Assembly (NCBI GenBank): GCA_026709535.1
Contig: JAPOST010000106.1
Coordinates: 1-38,616 of the forward strand
Reading direction: 5' to 3'
DNA: 38,616 nucleotides
DNA from: Rhodospirillaceae bacterium
Lineage (GTDB): Bacteria > Pseudomonadota > Alphaproteobacteria > Bin65
Under the pieces are notes generated by a model, which worked only from the letters and a program-made list of their open reading frames with translations, was not told the DNA's origin and ran no database searches. Shown piece by piece: positions 26,524-34,209 of the stretch (position 1 is its first letter; every line of letters begins with the position of its first letter). A program made the position numbers and the translations under genes.

Positions 26524-27369
26524 ATGGATCCGATGCTCTTGGCCATTCGCTACCCCCAGATCAACCCGGTCTTGGTTGAAATAGGCCCGATCGCCATTCG
26601 CTGGTACGCCTTGGCATATGTTGGCAGTTTGGTTTTTGCTTGGTGGTTCGTTCGCCGCTTGGTCCGTAACCAGACGGCGGCGGCTAGGATAATGGATGAC
26701 AAGGCAGTCGACGATCTGCTGTTCTGGAGCACGCTGGGCGTCATTGTCGGCGGCAGGCTCGGCTATGTCGTTTTCTACAAGCCGGATTTCTATTTCGCCA
26801 ATATCGAGCGTATCCTGACCTTGTGGCAGGGCGGGATGGCCTTTCACGGCGGCCTGATAGGCGTGGTGCTGGCCATCATCCTGTTTTGCCGTCGCCGCGG
26901 TATCAACATTTACTCGGTCGGCGATCTGGTAGCGTGCGCCGCGCCCATGGGCCTGTTACTCGGACGGCTGGCAAACTTCATAAACGGCGAGCTTTGGGGC
27001 CGGGTGAGCGACGTGCCGTGGGCTATGGTCTTCCCGACTGGCGGGCCCTTGCCGCGCCATCCGTCCCAGCTTTACGAAGCGATCCTTGAAGGACTGCTTC
27101 TGCTGATTGTCATCAATCTGTGGCGTCATCGCACCCGGGCGCTTAACCGCCCTGGAGAACTCGCTGGCGTCTTCTGCATTGGTTACGGTCTGGCTCGCTC
27201 CTTTGTGGAATATTTCCGCCAGCCTGATGCGTTCCTCCCGAACGGCGGCTTTCTGTTCGGCTGTATTACCATGGGCCAACTATTGTCGCTGCCTCTGATC
27301 GCCTTCGGCATCTGGATGATCTGGCGGGCGCGCCGCAAGGCAGCAGTCGGCGCACAGGAGAACGGGTGA
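26524..27369 (+). CDS. lgt: Prolipoprotein diacylglyceryl transferase
   Basis: Inner-membrane enzyme that moves diacylglycerol from phosphatidylglycerol to the lipobox cysteine of prolipoproteins, the first step of lipoprotein maturation. The 281-residue protein has seven or so hydrophobic segments and the family motifs AIRWYALAY, GGRLGYVVFY, GGMAFHGGLIGV (catalytic-region His), and the signature GRLANFINGELWGR. It is 6 bp after hldD and overlaps the next gene by 4 bp (GTGA). lgt followed by a MidA homologue and pgeF is a familiar alphaproteobacterial order. Confidence 0.96.
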   Translation: MDPMLLAIRYPQINPVLVEIGPIAIRWYALAYVGSLVFAWWFVRRLVRNQTAAARIMDDKAVDDLLFWSTLGVIVGGRLGYVVFYKPDFYFANIERILTLWQGGMAFHGGLIGVVLAIILFCRRRGINIYSVGDLVACAAPMGLLLGRLANFINGELWGRVSDVPWAMVFPTGGPLPRHPSQLYEAILEGLLLLIVINLWRHRTRALNRPGELAGVFCIGYGLARSFVEYFRQPDAFLPNGGFLFGCITMGQLLSLPLIAFGIWMIWRARRKAAVGAQENG

Positions 27370-28454
27370 CACCGCTTGACAGGCTGATTCGGCGTTTGAT
27401 CACGCAAGATGGTCCGATGCCGGTATCGCTATATATGACGTTGGCGCTGCAGCACCCCAGGTATGGCTACTACAGGCAGGCAGCGCCCATCGGACTCGCC
27501 GGAGATTTCGTTACGGCGCCTGAAGTCAGCCAAGTGTTCGGCGAGTTGATCGGCTTGTGGATGGCGACAGTCTGGGCTGGAGCACAACGGCCGGGAAACA
27601 GCATCATGTGCGAAGCTGGACCGGGTCGGGGCGTGCTGCTGTCCGACGCGTTACGCGCGATTCGACAGGCGCTTCCGGACTTCGAGGCGTCTACCACGCT
27701 CCATTTGGTAGAAAGCAGCGAAACGCTGCGCGCCCAGCAGGCAGAAGCGTTGTCACCCTTGGCACCGACCTGGCACGACAGCGTGGAGGATCTTCCTGAG
27801 GGACCGCTTTTCCTGATCGCCAACGAATTTCTCGACGCCTTGCCGGTTACTCAATTCATCTACACAGCGGATGGCTGGCGCGAGCGGATGATTGGCCTTG
27901 ACGCCGAAAACCAACTTCTGTTCATACCCGGCACCGCTCCCGCTACGTCGGCAGCCGCTAACGGTCTTGGCTTGCCGAATGAAGCTGCAGTTGGCGATAT
28001 CCATGAAGTGCAGCCCGGCGTTCTCTCTTTTGTCAGAGAAATCGCGACACGGATCGCCCAGCATCACGGCGCGGCGCTGCTGATCGATTATGGTGAAAAC
28101 AGTCCCTTCGGCCATTCAACGCTGCGCGGTATCCGAAGCCATCGCATCATCAACCCTCTCACCAACGCTGGCGACTCGGACCTGACCGTCGACGTGGATT
28201 TTCGCGCCGTGCGACAGGTGGCGAGGTCAGCAGGGGCGATCGTACAGGGGCCTGTCGGCATGGGGCCGTTTCTGCACGCCCTCGGCGTTGAAACGCGTCG
28301 GACGGCGTTGACCAAAGTCGCTGATGCCAAACGTGCGGCTGTCGTTGATCAGGCGATTGACCGGCTGCTTGATCCCGACAGGATGGGCAAGATATTCAAG
28401 GTGCTGGCAATTGCCGCGCCCTCTTCTGGATCACTGCCTGGATTTTCCTCATGA
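27366..28454 (+). CDS. Class I SAM methyltransferase, NDUFAF7/MidA family
   Basis: A 362-residue homologue of mitochondrial NDUFAF7 (MidA), the protein arginine methyltransferase needed for complex I assembly. Family features are YMTLALQHPRYGYY, the FVTAPEVSQVFGELIG block, the SAM-binding EAGPGRGVLLSDAL, and NEFLDALPVTQF. It opens with GTG at 27366 inside the lgt stop (GTGA overlap) and ends in an ATGA overlap with pgeF. The bacterial role is inferred from the mitochondrial homologue; the complex I subunit substrate is not in the window. Confidence 0.88.
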   Translation: MTPLDRLIRRLITQDGPMPVSLYMTLALQHPRYGYYRQAAPIGLAGDFVTAPEVSQVFGELIGLWMATVWAGAQRPGNSIMCEAGPGRGVLLSDALRAIRQALPDFEASTTLHLVESSETLRAQQAEALSPLAPTWHDSVEDLPEGPLFLIANEFLDALPVTQFIYTADGWRERMIGLDAENQLLFIPGTAPATSAAANGLGLPNEAAVGDIHEVQPGVLSFVREIATRIAQHHGAALLIDYGENSPFGHSTLRGIRSHRIINPLTNAGDSDLTVDVDFRAVRQVARSAGAIVQGPVGMGPFLHALGVETRRTALTKVADAKRAAVVDQAIDRLLDPDRMGKIFKVLAIAAPSSGSLPGFSS

Positions 28455-29230
28455 GTCTCACTGTTGCATCGGCGTCGAATCTGGATGGCTTGCCGGGAAT
28501 CCGCTATGGCTTCTTCGGCAATCGGGGCGGCGTCAGCAGCGGCATTTACGAGTCGCTGAATGCCGACCCCGGCTCCGGCGATGACCCGGCAGCAATCAAG
28601 GAGAACCGGCGGCGAGTAGCCGCTGCGCTGGGGGTCGGAGAGCCTGATCTGGTCTCGGCGTTTCAGATCTTCAGCAACCTCGTCGCCAGAGTCGACGCGC
28701 CTTGGACCCAGCAGAAACGGCCGCGATGCGACGCCATGGTCACCGCCGTACCAGGGATTGCCCTGGGAGTCCTGACGGCGGACTGCGGCCCCGTTCTATT
28801 TGCCGATGTCGATGCCCGCATCGTTGGCGCTGCGCACAGTGGTTGGAAGGGCGCGTTAGGCGGCGTCTTGCAGAACACGGTCAAGGCCATGGAGACGTTG
28901 GGCGCAGCGCGAGGCCGAATCCAGGCGGCGCTTGGCCCTTGTATTCGTCAGAAATCCTACGAAGTCGGTCCGGAATTTCCATCGCCATTCCTGCAACAGG
29001 CGCCTGACAACGAGCGTTTTTTTAAGCCGGCGGCGCGTAACGGATACTTCCAGTTCGATCTGGGCGGCTACATTGTCGATCGGTTGATCCAAGTTGGCGT
29101 CGACGCCGTGTTCGATACCGAAACGGATACGTATCCAAACGCCGACAAGCTTTTCAGCTATCGCTTCAACACCCATCAGGGCGAAAACCGGTATGGGCGG
29201 AACATTTCCGCGATCTGTCTGGCGGAGTAG
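28451..29230 (+). CDS. pgeF: PgeF/YfiH-family peptidoglycan editing factor, first metal His replaced
   Basis: A 259-residue member of the YfiH (PgeF, laccase-domain) family, which removes misincorporated residues such as L-Ser from UDP-MurNAc peptide precursors. RYGFFGNRGGVSSGIYESLN, LTADCGPVLFAD (C112), AAHSGWKGALGG (H129) and ALGPCIRQKSYEVG are all typical. The family's first metal ligand, the His in Q-V-H, reads Q-I-F here (F74, codon TTC); Cys112 and His129 are kept. The ATG overlaps the MidA-like gene by 4 bp and an M24-family gene follows after 5 bp. The substitution may alter activity, or another residue may complete the site. Confidence 0.9.
   Translation: MSLTVASASNLDGLPGIRYGFFGNRGGVSSGIYESLNADPGSGDDPAAIKENRRRVAAALGVGEPDLVSAFQIFSNLVARVDAPWTQQKRPRCDAMVTAVPGIALGVLTADCGPVLFADVDARIVGAAHSGWKGALGGVLQNTVKAMETLGAARGRIQAALGPCIRQKSYEVGPEFPSPFLQQAPDNERFFKPAARNGYFQFDLGGYIVDRLIQVGVDAVFDTETDTYPNADKLFSYRFNTHQGENRYGRNISAICLAE
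29224..29227 (+). promoter_or_regulatory. Shine-Dalgarno site for the TTG start of the M24 gene
   Basis: GGAG at 29224-29227, within the last codons of pgeF, stands 8 bases before TTG at 29236. This supports TTG, since no ATG is available before the conserved N-terminal domain. Confidence 0.55.
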
Positions 29231-29235
29231 GTCTT

Positions 29236-30387
29236 TTGCCTCTGCATTTCACTAAAGAAGAACTGGCAGACCGACGACGGCGAACATGCCAATCAATGGC
29301 GGCGGCTCGCCTGGACGGCCTGCTCTGCTTTCGCCAGGAATCGATGTTCTGGCTGACCGGGTACGACACTTTCGGCTACGTCTATTTCCAGTGCTTGTAT
29401 CTAGGGGTCGACGGTCGTATGGCGCTGCTGACCCGCGCGCCAGACCTGCGGCAGGCGCAACAGACCTCTGTCATCGAAGATATCCGCATCTGGGTTGACA
29501 GACCCGATATTTCGCCAGCAGTCCAGCTTCGCGATTTGCTGGATGAATTGGGTTGCCGCAACAAACAACTGGGAATCGAATGGGAAGCCTATGGCCTGAC
29601 GGCAAGCAATGGCCGCGCAGTAGAAGCCTCCCTGAGCGATTTCTGTATGCTTGAAGACGCTTCCTGGCTAGTCAGCCGCCTACGGCTCATCAAAAGCCCT
29701 GCCGAGATGACCTATGTGCGTCAAGCAGGCTGTCTGGCCGATGCGGCCTGGCAAGCCGCCGTCGCCGCCGCCAGCCCAAACGCCTTCGAAGGAGATATCC
29801 TAGCCGACATGCAGAGTGCCGTCTTTCGGGGCGGCGGCGACTACCCCGGCAACGAATTTATCATTGGTTCCGGTCCGCAAGCCTTGCTGTGCAGGTACTT
29901 CACAGGCCGACGTTATCTGGATGCGCAGGATCAACTGACGCTCGAATTCGCAGGAACTTATCGGCGCTACCATGCCTGCCTGATGCGAACCCTAAGTATC
30001 GGCCCACCACCATCCCGCCAGATCGACATGCACAAGGTGGCTCTCGACTCGCTTGGAGCGGCGAAGGATGCCCTTCGCCCCGGGCGGCCGATCGGCGAAG
30101 TGTTTGACGCGCATGCGCGCGTAATTGATGCTGCCGGCATGCAGAAACATCGTTTGAATGCTTGCGGATATTCTCTGGGAACAACATATGCGCCGAATTG
30201 GATGGACTGGCCCATGTTCTTCCATGGCAATCCTGTCGAAGCGGCACCAGGCATGGTGTTTTTCATTCACGTCATCATCTTCGATTCGGACGCAGGCTTG
30301 GCGATGACAAGCGGCCAGACGGTTGCTGTCACGGAGACGGGACACGAAGTTCTGACCCACGCATCACTAGATTTGACAGTCAGGTAA
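29236..30387 (+). CDS. M24 (pita-bread) fold protein without metal ligands, ectoine-hydrolase/creatinase-like
   Basis: A 383-residue two-domain protein of the Xaa-Pro peptidase/creatinase superfamily. The N-terminal domain has SMFWLTGYDTFGYVYFQ and the C-terminal pita-bread domain begins near residue 155. All five usual metal ligands seem replaced: E237 (LEFAG) for the first Asp, C248 (RYHACLMRT) for the second, no His in the glycine-rich loop (CGYSLG), H345 (FFIHVI) for the first Glu, and none in the final motif (MTSGQTV). H246 in R-Y-H recalls the catalytic-His types such as creatinase and ectoine hydrolase. It opens with TTG behind GGAG, and ends 3 bp before a small hydrophobic ORF. The substrate is unknown. 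Confidence 0.82.
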   Translation: MPLHFTKEELADRRRRTCQSMAAARLDGLLCFRQESMFWLTGYDTFGYVYFQCLYLGVDGRMALLTRAPDLRQAQQTSVIEDIRIWVDRPDISPAVQLRDLLDELGCRNKQLGIEWEAYGLTASNGRAVEASLSDFCMLEDASWLVSRLRLIKSPAEMTYVRQAGCLADAAWQAAVAAASPNAFEGDILADMQSAVFRGGGDYPGNEFIIGSGPQALLCRYFTGRRYLDAQDQLTLEFAGTYRRYHACLMRTLSIGPPPSRQIDMHKVALDSLGAAKDALRPGRPIGEVFDAHARVIDAAGMQKHRLNACGYSLGTTYAPNWMDWPMFFHGNPVEAAPGMVFFIHVIIFDSDAGLAMTSGQTVAVTETGHEVLTHASLDLTVR

Positions 30388-30390
30388 GCC

Positions 30391-30459
30391 ATGCCTTGGA
30401 TGTTCATGCTGATGCTTTTCTGTATTCTGGGCTTGGTCGCCACCTGCGCAATGATCTAG
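30391..30459 (+). CDS. Candidate 22-residue membrane microprotein
   Basis: An ATG 3 bp after the M24 stop opens a 22-codon frame ending in TAG at 30457-30459. Its product starts MPWMFMLMLF and continues as almost pure hydrophobic sequence (CILGLVATCAMI), enough for one membrane helix, with five Met, two Cys and no charged residue. AGG in CAGGTAAGCC lies 6 bases before the ATG. It falls between the M24 gene and the operon terminator at 30491, so it would be the last cistron of hldD-lgt-midA-pgeF-M24. I recognise no family. A short hydrophobic frame can arise by chance, so the call stays tentative. Confidence 0.45.
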   Translation: MPWMFMLMLFCILGLVATCAMI

Positions 30460-30490
30460 AAACAAGAATTCCAGTAAATAGAGCTTTTTT

Positions 30491-30518
30491 CAGGCTGCTT
30501 CGGTGGCGCTGTTTTTTT
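30491..30518 (+). terminator. Intrinsic terminator of the hldD-to-M24 operon
   Basis: The 5' arm CAGGCTGC (30491-30498), the loop TTCG (30499-30502) and the 3' arm GTGGCGCTG (30503-30511) form a C(UUCG)G-capped stem with two G-U wobbles and one bulge. Seven T's follow at 30512-30518. It lies 31 bp past the microprotein stop. This is the clearest intrinsic terminator in the window. Confidence 0.75.
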
Positions 30519-31237
30519 CCGGGAGACGGGCTTTTTGACGGCGGGCTGGATATGGGCCGTTCCTCCGGTATGAACGGGGTGCTGGGTCCACAACATCCAG
30601 GCAGACGGCCCCCTGTCCGTGGGAGCGTTCGTATCGGCAGCCCGGCACCGCTTTCAAGGGGATGTCGGCCCGCCGGGCGAGACGCACCACAGGTTCGTCG
30701 CCGTGCACTGCGCAGGCTGCAGGGCCGATGCCGGGTCTCGAAGGTTCCCGGGCGGTCGTGGGACGGGAGATGCCCGCGCCGGGGCCGATTCCGTGCGAAT
30801 CGGGCAGCCATGCAGATTGGGATGCATCAGGTCTCGGCGAAGACGGTGGAATGGTTCGGCATCACGATCCTGCCGCAGTCCAGGCCCTTGGCGCGAGTTC
30901 GCCGTGGTTCGCGGCCAGATCGCGCGGGCGATCGAACCTGCCCTGCCGCCTGCGGAGATGCGCGCCGATTGGGGGGACGTCTGCCGAAGGCTGTCCGAAG
31001 CGCCGCGGGCCCGGAAGCGGCAGATGGAAAGGCACTGTCACCGCAGGACAGGGCCCGGGAAAAAGGTGCCACTTGTGGGGAGAAGCCTTCCCTTCCAGGC
31101 TGGTGATCCTCGTCTCATCCTGATTGATGCTAGAGGCTCATCCTGTTTGTCGCGCCACACGCAAAATGATCGAACTATGATCTGTGAGTGCTTAATGGCC
31201 CCTTTACTTTGTCCGCTGACATCATGCCAATGGCGTC
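30519..31237. other. GC-rich region with no readable gene
   Basis: About 720 bp. From roughly 30520 to 31090 the sequence is strongly GC-rich, about two-thirds G+C by eye, and all frames give arginine- or proline-heavy translations without family resemblance. One plus-strand frame contains HCAGCRAD, a Cys-x2-Cys pair, but the context is not convincing. The last 150 bp are less GC-rich and probably hold the yejA promoter; TATGAT at 31176-31181 is the best -10-like hexamer, with no -35 box at the right distance. This may be a decayed gene or insertion. Confidence 0.5.
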
Positions 31238-33094
31238 ATGCGCCGTGTTGTCATCTGCTTTGCACTGTTGGCGTCGTTGGCCGCCGCCCGCAGTCATGCA
31301 GCGGCAACGATACCTGATGTCGTCACCAGCCACGCCATTGCCATGCATGGCTCGGCCAAATATCCGGCTGATTTCAGAAACTTCGACTACGTTAACCCCG
31401 ACGCGCTGAAGGGCGGCAAGCTTTGGCTAGCGCTACAGGGTACGTTCGATAGTCTGAATCCATTCATCATCAAAGGCGCGCCCGCGAGTGGAGCGACGCT
31501 GATCTACGATACATTGATGAAAAAAGCAGAGGATGAGCCCTACACGCTTTATCCACTGCTTGCTGAACAACTTCGCTATCCGAAGGACCGTTCCTGGGTG
31601 GAGTTCACACTCAATCCCCAGGCGCGCTGGCACGATGGCCGGCAGGTCACCGTTGAGGACGTGATCTTCTCAATGAATGTCCTGCGCACCAAGGGGCGCC
31701 CCTTCTTTCGCTATTACTTCCGCGACGTCGCGAAGATGGAAAAGACGGGGCCACAAACCGTGAAATTCAGCTTTCGCAAGAGCAAGAACCGCGAACTGCC
31801 CCTGATCATTGCGGGAGATCTGGTCATCCTGCCAAAGCACTACTGGGCCAAGCATGATTTCACGAAGTTTTCGTTGAAACCGCCGCTGGGCAGCGGGCCC
31901 TACAGAATCAGCAAGGTTTCCCCCGGACGGAGGATCGAATATGTGCGGGTCAAGAATTACTGGGCCCGCGATCTGCCCGCGAATGTCGGCTACGGCAACT
32001 TCGACCTGATCCGGTATGAGTATTTTTTCGATTCATCGGTGATGCGCGAAGCCCTGAAGGCGGGCCAATTCGACTATCGCGCGGAAAATACGGCATCCGC
32101 TTGGGCGCGGGCCTACGACATCAAAGCCAAGCGCGAAGGGCAGTTGATCCAGAAGAAATTCCCGAATGGTCAACCTAGCGGCATGCAGGCCTTCGTTTAC
32201 AATATGCGCAGACCTGTGTTCAAGGACTGGCGAGTCCGGCGCGCCTTGGTCTACGCCTTCGACTTCGACTGGACCAACAGAAATCTTTTCTTCGGTCAGT
32301 ACAAGCGCACTCGGAGCTTCTTCGACAATTCGGAACTCGCGGCCCGGAAGGGCAAACCAGCCAGCGAAGTCCTGATGATACTGCAAAACTTGAAAAAGCG
32401 CTTCCCGAATGACGTGCCGGATCGGCTGTTCTCCATGCCCTACACCCTCCCGGTCTACAAGGACAGCAATATTCGCCCTGGCCTGCACGAGGCATTCCGT
32501 TTGCTGAAGCAGGCAGGATGGGTGGTCCGCGATTTCAAGCTGGTGCATGCAAAGACCGGAGCACCCCTTCGCTTCGAACTGCTGCTCCGCTCGCCGGCGT
32601 TCGAACGGATCGTCTTGCCGCTAAAGCGCAACCTCAGACGCCTCGGCGTGGACATGCGGGTCCGACTGGTCGATTTCTCCCAGTTCGTCAATCGCGTGCG
32701 CAAGTTTGATTTTGACGTCGTTGTCCTAGGCTGGGGCCAGTCGCTATCGCCGGGAAACGAACAACGTGGTTTCTGGAGCAGCAGCGCTGCGGAACGCCCT
32801 GGCAGCCAGAACTGGGCCGGTCTCCGAAACAGGGCGGTCGATTCACTCGTCGAGCAGTTAATCGCCGCGCCGGATCGGAAAAGTTTAGTCTTGCGCACGC
32901 GGGCGCTGGACCGCTTTTTGCTCAGCCTGCATTTCGTGATCCCGAACTGGCATATTCCCTATAACCGGGTCGTGTTCTGGAACAAGTTCGGCTACCCGGA
33001 CAAACCGACGATCAGTGGGGTCAACGTGATGAACTGGTGGGTCGATCCGGAAAAGGCGGCGAAACTGCGTGGCCGGATCTCGAGCCTCAAGTAG
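31238..33094 (+). CDS. yejA: Peptide ABC transporter substrate-binding protein, YejA type
   Basis: A 618-residue family 5 extracellular solute-binding protein with a signal peptide ending near SHAAA. YejA-specific blocks are HAIAMHGSAKYPADFRNFDYVNPDALKGG, FDSLNPFIIKG and the long ARWHDGRQVTVEDVIFSM region. WGQSLSPGNEQ and a C-terminal NVMNWWVDPEKA also fit. There is no lipobox. It delivers oligopeptides (microcin C and murein peptides are known cargo of relatives) to YejBEF. The ATG has no good ribosome site. yejB follows after 10 bp. Confidence 0.92.
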   Translation: MRRVVICFALLASLAAARSHAAATIPDVVTSHAIAMHGSAKYPADFRNFDYVNPDALKGGKLWLALQGTFDSLNPFIIKGAPASGATLIYDTLMKKAEDEPYTLYPLLAEQLRYPKDRSWVEFTLNPQARWHDGRQVTVEDVIFSMNVLRTKGRPFFRYYFRDVAKMEKTGPQTVKFSFRKSKNRELPLIIAGDLVILPKHYWAKHDFTKFSLKPPLGSGPYRISKVSPGRRIEYVRVKNYWARDLPANVGYGNFDLIRYEYFFDSSVMREALKAGQFDYRAENTASAWARAYDIKAKREGQLIQKKFPNGQPSGMQAFVYNMRRPVFKDWRVRRALVYAFDFDWTNRNLFFGQYKRTRSFFDNSELAARKGKPASEVLMILQNLKKRFPNDVPDRLFSMPYTLPVYKDSNIRPGLHEAFRLLKQAGWVVRDFKLVHAKTGAPLRFELLLRSPAFERIVLPLKRNLRRLGVDMRVRLVDFSQFVNRVRKFDFDVVVLGWGQSLSPGNEQRGFWSSSAAERPGSQNWAGLRNRAVDSLVEQLIAAPDRKSLVLRTRALDRFLLSLHFVIPNWHIPYNRVVFWNKFGYPDKPTISGVNVMNWWVDPEKAAKLRGRISSLK

Positions 33095-33104
33095 CAACCC
33101 GCCG

Positions 33105-34199
33105 ATGCTCGCCTATGTGATCCGACGACTGCTACTGATCATTCCGACCCTGTTAGGGATCATGGTCGTCAACTTCTTGGTCATCAATATGGCCCCCGGT
33201 GGCCCGATTGAGCAATTGATCGCAAACTTGCGACAGGGGGGAGACCAAGTTGCCGAGAGGACAGGTGCGTCCCGGGGACAGGAAACCGGTTTGGGCCAGC
33301 AGCAGGGACGAGCAGAGCAGTCGCGCGCAGGACGCGGCCTTGATCCGGATTTGCTAAAAAAACTGCGCAAGCAACTCAACATGGACAAGCCCCCGGTTGA
33401 GCGCTTCCTGTTGATGATCGCCGGCTATGCAACCTTCGATTTCGGCCAAAGTTTTTTCAAGAACCGGCCCGTCGTCGATCTGGTGATTGAAAAGCTGCCG
33501 GTTTCCATATCCCTAGGTTTGTGGACGACACTGATTATCTATCTGGTTTGTATCCCGCTCGGAATCCGCAAGGCAATGCGCGATGGGTCGGCCTTCGACG
33601 TCTGGACTAGTGGGATTGTCGTGGTTGCGAACGCAATTCCCAGTTTCCTGTTTGCCATTCTGCTTGTGATCGTCTTTGCGACCGGTTCGATATTCCAGTG
33701 GTTTCCGTTGAGGGGACTGGTGTCAGAAAACTTCAGCGAGATGTCCACGGTAGAGCAAGTGTTGGATTATTTGTGGCACATTACCTTGCCGGTATTCGCG
33801 ATGGTAATCAGCGGCTTCGCCGCGCTTACGCTTCTTACCAAAAACAGTTTCCTGGAAGAAATCAACAAACAGTATGTCATGACCGCCCGGGCCAAGGGTG
33901 TGGGCGAACGGAGAGTCCTTTACGGCCATATCTTCCGGAATGCGATGCTGATTGTCATCGCAGGATTTCCCAGTGCATTCATTGGCATCCTGTTTACGGG
34001 ATCGCTGCTGATTGAGGTGATATTCAATCTGGACGGTCTGGGTCTCTTGGGTTTTGAGGCGATCGTAAACCGTGACTACCCCATCGTCTTTGCAACCCTG
34101 TTCTTCTTCTCGCTTATAGGTTTGTCGGTAAAGCTGATCACCGACCTGACCTACATCTGGGTCGATCCCCGCATTGACTTCGAGTCGCGGCAGGCATGA
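33105..34199 (+). CDS. yejB: Peptide ABC transporter permease, YejB type
   Basis: One of two permeases of the Yej importer, 364 residues. The first helix follows MLAYVIRRLLLIIPTLLG. Then comes a periplasmic loop of about 60 residues, rich in Gln, Gly and Arg (residues 40-85), a known YejB-type insertion and not a frameshift. The EAA loop reads VMTARAKGVGERRVLYGHIFRNAM and the last helix precedes YIWVDPRIDF. The start at 33105 was chosen for the family N-terminus; an in-frame start at 33069 would overlap yejA. Confidence 0.93.
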   Translation: MLAYVIRRLLLIIPTLLGIMVVNFLVINMAPGGPIEQLIANLRQGGDQVAERTGASRGQETGLGQQQGRAEQSRAGRGLDPDLLKKLRKQLNMDKPPVERFLLMIAGYATFDFGQSFFKNRPVVDLVIEKLPVSISLGLWTTLIIYLVCIPLGIRKAMRDGSAFDVWTSGIVVVANAIPSFLFAILLVIVFATGSIFQWFPLRGLVSENFSEMSTVEQVLDYLWHITLPVFAMVISGFAALTLLTKNSFLEEINKQYVMTARAKGVGERRVLYGHIFRNAMLIVIAGFPSAFIGILFTGSLLIEVIFNLDGLGLLGFEAIVNRDYPIVFATLFFFSLIGLSVKLITDLTYIWVDPRIDFESRQA

Positions 34200-34209
34200 A
34201 GGTGCTTAC

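Noticed and set aside
31147-31181. TTGTCG and TATGAT as a promoter for yejA
   Set aside because: The spacer is 23 bp, too long for a standard sigma-70 promoter.
30162-31317. Long plus-strand open frames across the 3' end of the M24 gene and the GC-rich block
   Set aside because: Arginine- and proline-rich translations without domains, overlapping a real gene and a strong terminator; best explained by composition.
33222-33356. Q/G/R-rich stretch in YejB as a possible frameshift or insertion
   Set aside because: The frame is continuous, and YejB-type permeases usually carry a low-complexity loop at this place.
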